In this document: piece after piece, positions 7,165 through 15,113 of the stretch | Layout of the letters: the number at the start of each line of letters is the position of its first letter | Position numbering within the stretch: position 1 is the first letter of the stretch | Assembly (NCBI GenBank): GCA_034429475.1 | Contig: DAOUGD010000137.1 | Location: 1 to 25,613, forward strand | Reading direction: 5' to 3' | Length of the DNA: 25,613 bases | From: JAKQHY01 sp034429475 | Lineage (GTDB): Bacteria; Chloroflexota; Anaerolineae; B4-G1; SLSP01 | Translations under genes and position numbers: made by a program | The notes under the pieces: generated by a model | Told to the model about the DNA's origin: nothing | The model's database searches: none | Seen by the model: the letters and a program-made list of their open reading frames with translations, nothing else

Positions 7165-8529
7165 ATGACTACTGAGACTAAACTGACTTTTCCGGCAGGA
7201 TTTGTGTGGGGGGCGGCGACGGCGGCCTATCAGATCGAGGGCGCGTGGGATGAGGACGGGCGCGGCGAATCGGTGTGGGATCGATTCGTCCACACGTCGG
7301 GGCGCGTCATGCATGGTCACACCGGCGACGTGGCTTGCGATCACTATCACCGCTGGCGCGACGACGTGGCGTTGATGCGCGACCTGGGCTTGCGGGCGTA
7401 CCGGTTCTCCGTCGCCTGGCCGCGTATTCTGCCGACGGGGCGGGGGCAGGTGAACCAGAAAGGCGTGGACTTCTACAGCCGTCTGGTGGATGCGCTGTTG
7501 GAGGCCGGGATTGAGCCGTACCTCACGTTGTATCATTGGGATTTGCCGCAGCCGCTCCAGGACGCGGGGGGCTGGCCCAACCGCGCCACCGTCGCGGCGT
7601 TTGCGGAGTACACTGACGTCATCAGCCGCGCGCTGGGCGACCGGGTGAAGCACTGGATGACGCTCAACGAGCCACACGTAGTGGTGCTCAGCTACGAGCA
7701 TGACTGGTTCGCCCCCGCCGTGAATGACCCGGCGACCGGGCCGGCGGTGACGCATCACCTGATGCTGGCGCACGGTCAGGCCGTCGAGGTGTTGCGCCGC
7801 AACGTGTCCGGCGTGGAAGTCGGCATCGCGCCGGACTACTGGCTGCACATGCCCGCGTCGGGCAGCAACGCCGACGCCCGTCTGGCGCAATGGCAAGACT
7901 GCGTGAGCAATCGCCGTTACCTGGATGTGCTGTTCGGGCGCGGCTACCCGACAGAGCTGGTGGAGCATTATCGCCGGTTGGGATACTGGCCGGAGGGCAA
8001 AGAGGGCTTTGTGAAGGAGGGCGACCTGCAAATCATCGCCGCGCCGCTGGATTTCCTGGCGATCAACCACTACTCGCGGAATATCGTGCGCGACGCTGCC
8101 GCGCCGGACAATCTGCCGCCCACGACGTTCGCGGTGGACAAGACCGACATGGGGTGGGAAGTGTATCCCAACGGGCTGTACGAGGTGTTGTGGCGCCTCT
8201 GGCGCGACTATCGCCCGCGCCAGCTCTACATTTCCGAAAACGGTGCGAGCTACAGCGACGCGCCCGGCCCGGACGGCCACGTCCACGACGCGCGGCGCAT
8301 TCGCTATTTGCGGCACTACTTCGCGGCGGCGCACCGCGCGATTGAGGCGGGCGTGCCGCTGGCCGGGTACTTCGTCTGGTCGCTCATGGACAATTTCGAG
8401 TGGGCGCAGGGGTACACGCAGCGCTTCGGCCTCGTCTGGGTGGATTACGCAACGCAGCGCCGTATCCCGAAGGACAGCGCGTTGTGGTATCGGCAGGTCA
8501 TTGCAGATAATAGCGTTGTTCCGCAATAA
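7165..8529 (+). CDS. GH1 beta-glucosidase
   Basis: A 454-aa family 1 glycoside hydrolase, the usual length for this family, that hydrolyses beta-glucosides such as cellobiose with retention. The N-terminal signature FPAGFVWGAATAAYQIEGA is present. The acid/base is E169 in TLNEPHV and the nucleophile is E358 in YISENGAS; sugar-binding stretches YHWDLPQPL and WSLMDNFEWAQGY are intact. There is no signal peptide, so it acts in the cytoplasm on imported sugars. The ATG has AGGGG about 6 nt upstream. No transporter or regulator gene adjoins it. High GC matches the neighbouring upstream genes. Exact sugar preference (glucoside, galactoside or fucoside) cannot be read from sequence. Confidence 0.96.
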   Translation: MTTETKLTFPAGFVWGAATAAYQIEGAWDEDGRGESVWDRFVHTSGRVMHGHTGDVACDHYHRWRDDVALMRDLGLRAYRFSVAWPRILPTGRGQVNQKGVDFYSRLVDALLEAGIEPYLTLYHWDLPQPLQDAGGWPNRATVAAFAEYTDVISRALGDRVKHWMTLNEPHVVVLSYEHDWFAPAVNDPATGPAVTHHLMLAHGQAVEVLRRNVSGVEVGIAPDYWLHMPASGSNADARLAQWQDCVSNRRYLDVLFGRGYPTELVEHYRRLGYWPEGKEGFVKEGDLQIIAAPLDFLAINHYSRNIVRDAAAPDNLPPTTFAVDKTDMGWEVYPNGLYEVLWRLWRDYRPRQLYISENGASYSDAPGPDGHVHDARRIRYLRHYFAAAHRAIEAGVPLAGYFVWSLMDNFEWAQGYTQRFGLVWVDYATQRRIPKDSALWYRQVIADNSVVPQ

Positions 8530-8595
8530 CGGAAAAGAAATCGGGAAGCAGAGTTTTGTGGATTTTCGCAGATAAATACAGGATTTTTTGAGACG

Positions 8596-10284
8596 ATGAA
8601 CGAGGAGCTTGATATTGAAGAGTGGGCAGCCTGGTTGGTTATTCTCATCACTTTAGTGGGTGGGGGGCTGCGAGTTTTACTGCTCGATGCTAAAGGGATG
8701 TGGTCGGATGAAACGTTCAGCGTGTGGGTGGTCAACCACAGTGTTGGCGATATGCTGCAATGGATTGTCAAGATTGACCAACACCCACCCCTGTATTATC
8801 TCCTGCTCCATGGCTGGGTCGCCCTGCGTGGAGATGCGCCCTATGATGTTCGTTTGCTTTCTGCGCTATTCGGCGCCGGCGCAATCCCGATTGTTTATCT
8901 GATCGGCAAACGTATGTCTGGCGCGGTGGTGGGCCTGGCGGCAGCCGTACTCCTGGCTCTTTCGCCTTTCAACATCTACTACGCCCAGGAAGCGCGCATG
9001 TACACTCTCTTGACGTTCAATGCAGCCGTGGCGATGTATGCCTTGGTCAGATTGCTGACAGATTCGCGCTCCGTCAGGCCTATGGGCCGCCAATTTTGGG
9101 AATATCTGCGTACCTGGCGGACTCCTGGCCTGGTTGACCCAGACAATGAAAGGTATTTCAGTTATAAGGTTGAGTTCTGCCATCAGACCGGGTGGAGCGC
9201 CTGGCTATCCCGGCATCGTTGGGTATCCATCCAGACCCTGGAGACCGATCTGGCCTGGGTTGCTTTCATCGTGTTCTCGGCTGCGACCATGTTCACCCAC
9301 AACACGGCGGTCCTTTTTCTTCTTGCTACCAACCTCTTCGTTTTGGGTCTGATGCTTTTTCAAAGGGTGACGAAATCCGGGTCTCTGCCCGCCTTCCAAG
9401 CTCCTTCCTTTGGGAATTGGGTGAAGGCTCAGATGGGCATCTTCTTGCTATGGAGTCCATGGATACTTGCTTTTATCAAGCAAACCAGCGGCGTCTACAA
9501 AGAGTTTTGGATTCCTAAACCAGATTGGGACACTGTTATCTCGGCACTTGAATCCTTTTTAAGCCCATCTCTGGCATATCTTCAAGGCAGCCAGGTAACG
9601 GTGCTGTGGAGCCTGTACGGGCTGGTGTTATGTTTAGGACTGCTGTATTACCGGAAAAGGCTATCGCAATTCCTATTTCTGGCAGTCCTGTTCGCCGTCC
9701 CCTTCCTGGGTGAGCTGCTCGTAAGCCTCCGCCGACCTATTTTTCTCGATCGAACCCTGATCTGGACCACGATTCCATTATTGCTGATATTGGCAGCGGG
9801 GATCGCTCAATTGCGATTTCACTTTCTTATTCTTGTGGGTCTGGGGATTTTAGGCACAAACTACCTGTTTTCTGCCAGCGATTATTATCGGTTCTGGCAA
9901 AAAGAGGATTGGAGCACGGCTGCCGGTTATGTTGCCAATTTTGTTCAAAAGGATGATTTAGTTCTTTTTAATTCCAATTTTGTGGAAATCCCATTCGACT
10001 ATTATTTTGAACCCTATGAAAAACAATATTCGCTCCAGGTAGAAAAATATGGGGTTCCCGAGGATCTGTTCGACAGCGGCATTCTGGAACCCAGGATGAC
10101 AGGTGGCGATATACCCCAGTTACTTTCACTGTTAAGCGGGCGGGAGAGAGTCTGGCTGGTTTATAGCCATAACTGGTATACAGATCCAATGGGATTAATC
10201 CCGCAAACACTTGCATCGCAAATGAAATTGGCCCGGCAGCGCGATTTTTATGGGGGGCAGGTTCAGTTGTACGAAGCGCCCTGA
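8596..10284 (+). CDS. GT39/ArnT-like integral membrane glycosyltransferase
   Basis: A 562-aa polytopic membrane protein. The first hydrophobic segment (residues about 12-30) is followed by GMWSDETF, the acidic first-loop motif of GT39/PMT-ArnT-type enzymes, and then by DQHPPLYYLLLHGW, also typical. About ten further membrane segments follow, with an extended polar loop near residues 160-215 and a soluble C-terminal region from about residue 435. Such enzymes move sugars from polyprenyl-phosphate donors to lipids or proteins outside the membrane. The gene starts 66 bp after the beta-glucosidase with a weak ribosome site and has visibly lower GC than it, so joint function is doubtful. It converges with the protease gene on the other strand. 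Confidence 0.8.
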   Translation: MNEELDIEEWAAWLVILITLVGGGLRVLLLDAKGMWSDETFSVWVVNHSVGDMLQWIVKIDQHPPLYYLLLHGWVALRGDAPYDVRLLSALFGAGAIPIVYLIGKRMSGAVVGLAAAVLLALSPFNIYYAQEARMYTLLTFNAAVAMYALVRLLTDSRSVRPMGRQFWEYLRTWRTPGLVDPDNERYFSYKVEFCHQTGWSAWLSRHRWVSIQTLETDLAWVAFIVFSAATMFTHNTAVLFLLATNLFVLGLMLFQRVTKSGSLPAFQAPSFGNWVKAQMGIFLLWSPWILAFIKQTSGVYKEFWIPKPDWDTVISALESFLSPSLAYLQGSQVTVLWSLYGLVLCLGLLYYRKRLSQFLFLAVLFAVPFLGELLVSLRRPIFLDRTLIWTTIPLLLILAAGIAQLRFHFLILVGLGILGTNYLFSASDYYRFWQKEDWSTAAGYVANFVQKDDLVLFNSNFVEIPFDYYFEPYEKQYSLQVEKYGVPEDLFDSGILEPRMTGGDIPQLLSLLSGRERVWLVYSHNWYTDPMGLIPQTLASQMKLARQRDFYGGQVQLYEAP

Positions 10285-10366
10285 GCCGGATCTCTAGGCC
10301 GCCTCGCATAGCGTAAGCGCGTCAGGGCACTGACCGGGCAATTCTTCGTTGAGACATGGCCCCAGT

Positions 10367-11158
10367 TTAAATGCTGACGCCATAAGCTTCAGTAAACGCA
10401 TTTGCAGCGTAAGCATTCGAGGCATAGCCGAACCCATCATCTCCCCAACCAGTTCCCCAACTATTGCGCACAATGAAGTGGTCTTGAGTGTAACCAACCA
10501 GTGCAACTGCGTGCCCGCCTCTTGTAGTATTCGGTTGATAGATGGCAAGTTTTCCATTGGTTGCCGTTGCGTTATCCCAGGTTGCATCAACATCAAGGCG
10601 TGTCAAGATTGGGCCATGGATAGCAAGCCATTCTCGCCAATGTCCCAGATCGTTGCCAAGGTTAAAGTAGCTTGCGATTTTCATTTGGGCAGCAATCGCA
10701 TAGAAAGTTTTCGCTTCTCCTTGATATAGTTTCCCAGAACTGAACGGCAGGATATGGTCGGGAACAATACCGAATTTTCTTGCAATATCCAGAGCTGCTT
10801 TCAAGCTTGTGCCATCTGTCTCGATGAACGTTGTGGGACGTGAGGTAAACTGATCAGTCTCCTTAGCAGCCATCCAGATGAAACGAGGAGATAATCGTTG
10901 ATTTTTGACAAGACGGCCTACATTAACAAAATGCCAACGCAATACCGAATCCGCAGTTGCCCAACCAACACATGAGCCGGTTGAATTCTGATCGCCGATT
11001 TTCCACCAGGGTTCGCGTAAATCTACACTGGATGGGATGGGCGCCGCAGCCGCCAACACCCCTGCCTCGCGAGCATTTTCCACAGTCCAATCATTTTCGG
11101 GTTCCTGTGAAGGAATACAATTCAAAATCCGTTTAACAGGTGGTTTTGTATTAGACAT
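10367..11158 (-). CDS. Papain-like cysteine protease (family C1A)
   Basis: A 263-aa protein with a complete papain catalytic set: oxyanion Q57 and nucleophile C63 in GDQNSTGSCVGWA, H216 in RGGHAVALVGY, and N232 in IVRNSWGTGWGDDGFGY. No signal peptide and only a short N-terminal extension of about 45 residues in place of the long inhibitory pro-region of plant and animal enzymes. The ATG has AAGGAG 6 nt upstream. It is the last of a run of minus-strand genes: subtilase, radical SAM protein, GH13 enzyme, this protease. About 150 bp separate it from the GH13 gene. The catalytic assignment is firm. A role in processing products of the neighbouring radical SAM system is conjecture. Confidence 0.92.
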   Translation of the reverse strand: MSNTKPPVKRILNCIPSQEPENDWTVENAREAGVLAAAAPIPSSVDLREPWWKIGDQNSTGSCVGWATADSVLRWHFVNVGRLVKNQRLSPRFIWMAAKETDQFTSRPTTFIETDGTSLKAALDIARKFGIVPDHILPFSSGKLYQGEAKTFYAIAAQMKIASYFNLGNDLGHWREWLAIHGPILTRLDVDATWDNATATNGKLAIYQPNTTRGGHAVALVGYTQDHFIVRNSWGTGWGDDGFGYASNAYAANAFTEAYGVSI

Positions 11159-11307
11159 GGTTCTCCTTTTCTTGTAAGAGTGAACAGCATTTTAAGTTAG
11201 AACAACAAATAGGGCTTACGAGTACTTCCTACAGATCAACGTATACTGGACGGTGATCACTCCCATACTTCTGTCTTCCTGACGTGTTGTTGTCCGTGCC
11301 CGCATCA

Positions 11308-13170
11308 TCAGGTCGCAGTCTCGATTGTCCAAATACGTCCATAGTTGCTAGGAATCTTGAGCCAGTTCTGTTTGAGTGCTATGATTCCACACAAATTGTC
11401 CAATCCATGCAGTTCTTCCCGGTAGTTTCCGTCAAGTGGAAACCAGAATGGGACAATCTGGTCTGCGTCACTAAAATTGAGTGCAACAAGGCTGAACGCG
11501 CTATCGTTCCAACGCGAGAATAGCAGAATGCTTTTGGACTGATACCGGTCAAAATGGTTGTAAAAATAGTGTTCTCCATAGCGGAACTGGGATCCCTGGT
11601 GGCGCAGCTTGGTTAGCTTACGAACCAAGGCCACCAAGCGCTTGCCAACCGGATCGTAGAAATAGTCCCACCGCACCGGACGCAGCAGCATAACTCGCCC
11701 CAAGCCGGAAGATGGCAGCCAGTAATTCTCTCCAAACTCTTGACCCTGCCAGAGCATGGGAACACCCTTCGCAGTGAACAAACCAATTAGGTAAGGCTGT
11801 ACCTTGCACCATCGGTTACGGTCACCCTCCTGAAACAGTTCACCATCCTTGGAAAGGATCCCGAAATGACAAAGGAAGCGCTCGTGATCGTGGTTCTCAA
11901 TGTACTGCAAAGCCGTCTTTTTGATCTGATCATTGTTGCAGGTGCTCTCGCTGGGGTAGCCGGCAAGTCCAGATTGCAGGCCTAGGCTTGTCAAAGCCTC
12001 CCCGTTTCCATAGGCAACTCCCTTGGCTGCATCCAGCGTGCCGTTTTGCCAGGCGCAGTTCGAGTAAGTTGCGTCCAAGACCTCCTGGGGCCCCTCCAAC
12101 TGCTCCGCACACTGGATCAGATGAATGCTCCCTTCATCATCAAAGAACCGCTGCCAGTGCCCCGGCGCGCCCTGTTTAGACTTGACCGTCTGGTAGGTGT
12201 TATACACTAGATTGGCATAACCTTGCCCCGTTGAACCATCCCAATAATTGGGCACACAGTCGTAGCGAAACCCGTCAATGTGATATCGGTCGAGCCAGTA
12301 AACGTTGGCCGTGAAGAAAAAGTCCTGGGCGAACGAACGGCCATAGTCTACGCTGCATCCAAAATAGTCCTTGGCAAAGGGCCCCATAAAGGGGTTCTCG
12401 TGGTAGGAGAGCTGATTATAGACATACTGGTACGCAAAGTGCTCGCTGGTGTGGCCATACACAGCATCAACGATGACAGCGATCCCTCTTTGGTGAGCTG
12501 CATCAACAAACCGCTGAAAGTCTTGCCTTTTGCCGAATCGCTCATCCACGCCGAAGTAGCCAATGGGCAAAAATCCCCAGTCAACTGTGAGTGCGACATT
12601 GGAGATCGGCATCACTTCCACGCAGTTGATACCCAAGTCCGCAAGATAATCCAGCCGGCTGATGGCGCCTTCAATGTCGCCCCCAAACTCGGCGAGCATC
12701 AGTTCATATAGTACAAGGTCCTGCAGCGCTGGCGTTTTCCAGGCATCTTCGTTCCCATTCCACGCATAATCCACATATCCCATCGTAAAAGCTGACATCT
12801 TGCCGACGCCGAACTCTCTGGCGAACGGGTCAATAATCCAGTCAATTGGTTCGGGCGTGTTAGGGTTCTGCAGGCAATAGCGGTAGACGTAGCGTCCGGG
12901 CGTTCCCCAGGCAGACTCTGGATGAGGTGGGCCGGATTGCCTGATGTCAACTTGGGTGGACCAGTAATCGCCGTAGCTTGGATCGCTGGAATTCGCCAGC
13001 TCGAATTCCAGCGGTTGGATACGTTGAAGGAATTGATCCTTTGTGTGGATGATCTTAACCCACAGACGGTTGCCAGCATCCGCTGACACCCAAGGTAAGA
13101 AGAGTCCAAAGTTGATCACGCCATCGGCGATTTCTCTTGCGCCGAGCTTGTCTAGTGGTAATTGTTTCAT
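11308..13170 (-). CDS. GH13 alpha-amylase-family enzyme (branching-enzyme/TreZ-like layout)
   Basis: A 620-aa enzyme acting on alpha-glucans. Residues about 10-125 form an N-terminal beta domain like the CBM48-type module of branching and trehalose-forming enzymes. The (beta/alpha)8 barrel follows, with ADLGINCVEVMPI, a GIAVIVDAVYGH segment (region I), nucleophile D304 in DGFRYD, acid/base E356 in QCAEQ and D428 in ENHDHE, so all three catalytic carboxylates are kept. The C-terminal beta domain covers about residues 530-620. There is no signal peptide, so it should act in the cytoplasm. A longer TTG-initiated reading from 13233 exists, but the ATG at 13170 has an AGGA ribosome site. It could be a glucan branching enzyme, a maltooligosyl trehalose hydrolase or a relative; I cannot decide which. 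Confidence 0.88.
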   Translation of the reverse strand: MKQLPLDKLGAREIADGVINFGLFLPWVSADAGNRLWVKIIHTKDQFLQRIQPLEFELANSSDPSYGDYWSTQVDIRQSGPPHPESAWGTPGRYVYRYCLQNPNTPEPIDWIIDPFAREFGVGKMSAFTMGYVDYAWNGNEDAWKTPALQDLVLYELMLAEFGGDIEGAISRLDYLADLGINCVEVMPISNVALTVDWGFLPIGYFGVDERFGKRQDFQRFVDAAHQRGIAVIVDAVYGHTSEHFAYQYVYNQLSYHENPFMGPFAKDYFGCSVDYGRSFAQDFFFTANVYWLDRYHIDGFRYDCVPNYWDGSTGQGYANLVYNTYQTVKSKQGAPGHWQRFFDDEGSIHLIQCAEQLEGPQEVLDATYSNCAWQNGTLDAAKGVAYGNGEALTSLGLQSGLAGYPSESTCNNDQIKKTALQYIENHDHERFLCHFGILSKDGELFQEGDRNRWCKVQPYLIGLFTAKGVPMLWQGQEFGENYWLPSSGLGRVMLLRPVRWDYFYDPVGKRLVALVRKLTKLRHQGSQFRYGEHYFYNHFDRYQSKSILLFSRWNDSAFSLVALNFSDADQIVPFWFPLDGNYREELHGLDNLCGIIALKQNWLKIPSNYGRIWTIETAT

Positions 13171-13242
13171 TCTATTTGTCCTCGACAGCCTCCCTGTTAA
13201 GTGTTGATGGCGCCAGGTAAAGGCACCGTCCAAAGAAGTTCT

Positions 13243-13690
13243 TTAATAGTCCAAATATGATCCGGTCAGGTTCGCAGCCATAGCCAGGGTGCAAGGCGAC
13301 CATTTTCGGCGAGAAGCATCTTGGACCGGCAAACGCAGACTCTTGTGGGAGTGAATCAGGTTGTAGTAGCAATCCTTCCAAATCGCTGCGTGACGGTTAG
13401 CTTGAAGACTCTTGGAAAAGATCTGGGTTTTGCGCGCTTGGCATACATTGAACAAACGACTGCTCAGATGACTGCGTTCAATGTAAGCGGTGCTTTTCCC
13501 CAGTAACGCCACCACTTCGACCTCTTCCCCAAAGATCACCCGCAACTTTGTTCTGCGAAATCGTCCCTGTCCATTCCGTTGTTTGACCATTTGCAGGTAC
13601 AACCAGTGCGCGCCGGGTTGTTTGCGAGTGAGTGGGCGACCACGCCCGCTGTATTCAGCCACACCACGTAGACAGCGACCGTCGCCTTAT
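13243..13690 (-). pseudogene. Remnant of an IS1-like DDE transposase
   Basis: A reading frame without a proper start, opening after a TAA near 13688 and running to a stop at 13243. It contains the C-terminal transposase landmarks I associate with IS1-type elements of Cyanobacteria and Chloroflexota: GRGRPLTRKQPG, WLYLQMVKQR, a STAYIERSHLSSR segment with the catalytic-region Glu, FSKSLQANRHAAIWKD, YYNLIHSHKSLRL and a final AMAANLTG. The N-terminal DNA-binding and first catalytic parts are missing. It sits directly downstream of the radical SAM gene and upstream of the GH13 gene. No clear terminal inverted repeats are seen. Family naming is from memory of motif style, so moderately sure; that it is broken is clear. 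Confidence 0.7.
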
Positions 13691-13785
13691 CAATGAATGC
13701 TACCCCAACCATCTGAGATGAGCGGCGGCGGACTATCTGAATGCCCGCATTACTACAAGGTAAAGAGACTATCGTGGTTGCGTCG

Positions 13786-15105
13786 TCAGACGCGACGATG
13801 TGGTGAAACGCCGCCCGTCGCCCAGCAGTGCGCGTTGCCAGTAAACATGGCTCCAAGCGAGCGGTTAGTAGCGCGACAGCCGCCACGGCATACGGCAAGG
13901 TAGCCACAAGTGGCACATTCGCTTTCCAGGTCGCTGACGTTGAGCGAGCGAAAGTAGTTTAAGAAGCGCGAGTTTGTCCAAATCCATTGGAAGGGGCGGT
14001 CGCGCAGGTTATCCGCTGCAACACCGCTGAAGAAGGAACATGGCAATACATCACCAGTCGTGCTGATAGTACAGTAGGCAATGGCTCCGTCGCAGCCGAT
14101 GTGAGTCGTGGGCGCACAGCCATACATGGGCGGCGCGTTCAGCGTCTCCTCAAACTCAAGGGGGAGAATGTTCATCCGACCGGATGCACGTATCTCGCGC
14201 AAAAGAACGGTTAACTGACGCATCTCGCGTGACGCGAGCTCCAGTTCGCGATGCTGCCGACCACGACCACAGGGCACGAACGGAATGAGCCGGAAAACCG
14301 TAACGCCCAGCCTGGCTGCGAGATCAATGATGGCGGACACCTCCGGCGCGCTTCTTTTGGTGGCGATGGTGGCGACAGTGACGGGCACGCCAGCCGCGAT
14401 GAGCAACCGGATTGCCCGGACCGACTTATCCCACGATCCATGCACCCCGGTGAAGGCATCGTGGCTTGGGGCGGTCGCGCCGTTAAGCGTGATCTGCGTG
14501 GCGATGTTGAGACGGCGCAGTCGCATAGCGACTTCTTCAGTAATCAGAAGGCCGTTAGTTGCCATCTGGGCGGAGAGGCCGAGTTCAGCTACATGCTCCG
14601 CAATTTCGAAAAAATCAAGGCGTGAGAGTGGCTCGCCGCCGCTGTATGTGACTGACTGTACGCCAGCTTGGGCAAGTTGCCAGGCAATCCCCTTCAGTTC
14701 ACGCGTCGTGGGCTCGTCCTCTTTATCTTCCCCCGCAGCCACGACACAGTGGATACAGCGCAGATTGCAGCGCCAGGTCAGTTCCCAGAAGACGGATTGT
14801 GGTGGCGGGTGTCGCGTGGGTTGTATGCGTTGATTCCGCCACCACACCATGCCCACTTCGGTGAGGGGGTCAAGGATGGTTGTCACGCTGTCTCGGCAGG
14901 CAACCGGGTCCAGCCCATATTGTGTGCTGATCGTCGTCACGATTTCGGGGAGCGTGTTATACCCATCGCACAGGGCTAAGAGGTGTTTTGCATACGTGTT
15001 GAATACATACGTGACATTCTCGACAGGGTTATACGCTTCCCAACCATCCTCTGCGACGGTAAGCTTCAGCGGGTAATAGGGCACGTTGCGACCGTCATTA
15101 TTCAT
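13786..15105 (-). CDS. PqqD-radical SAM-SPASM peptide maturase
   Basis: A 439-aa radical SAM enzyme. Residues about 15-95 resemble a PqqD-type peptide-recognition domain. The radical SAM core has C113, C117 and C120 (CNLRCIHC) for the SAM-binding cluster and the GGEP motif at 156-159. The C-terminal SPASM region fits the full pattern C338-x12-G-x4-C356, then C397-x2-C400-x5-C406-x3-C410 and C427, which ligates auxiliary 4Fe-4S clusters. This build belongs to enzymes that crosslink or otherwise modify ribosomal peptides. The ATG at 15105, preceded by GAGGG, is preferred to an upstream TTG at 15117. It starts 8 bp after the subtilase stop and is surely translated from the same message. The substrate is unknown; the Cys-Pro repeats of the subtilase are the obvious candidate. 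Confidence 0.93.
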   Translation of the reverse strand: MNNDGRNVPYYPLKLTVAEDGWEAYNPVENVTYVFNTYAKHLLALCDGYNTLPEIVTTISTQYGLDPVACRDSVTTILDPLTEVGMVWWRNQRIQPTRHPPPQSVFWELTWRCNLRCIHCVVAAGEDKEDEPTTRELKGIAWQLAQAGVQSVTYSGGEPLSRLDFFEIAEHVAELGLSAQMATNGLLITEEVAMRLRRLNIATQITLNGATAPSHDAFTGVHGSWDKSVRAIRLLIAAGVPVTVATIATKRSAPEVSAIIDLAARLGVTVFRLIPFVPCGRGRQHRELELASREMRQLTVLLREIRASGRMNILPLEFEETLNAPPMYGCAPTTHIGCDGAIAYCTISTTGDVLPCSFFSGVAADNLRDRPFQWIWTNSRFLNYFRSLNVSDLESECATCGYLAVCRGGCRATNRSLGAMFTGNAHCWATGGVSPHRRV

Positions 15106-15113
15106 CGCAACCC

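Noticed and set aside
7150..8526. 458-codon minus-strand open frame opposite the GH1 gene
   Set aside because: Antisense to a beta-glucosidase with both catalytic Glu motifs; composition is that of a shadow frame.
10285..10366. Terminator between the converging GT39 and C1A genes
   Set aside because: Only short stems such as GTCAG/CTGAC are seen, without a T tract on either strand.
13786..13916. Separate minus-strand 126-codon frame across the transposase remnant and the radical SAM end
   Set aside because: It is the out-of-frame shadow of the radical SAM gene joined to remnant DNA; no family features.
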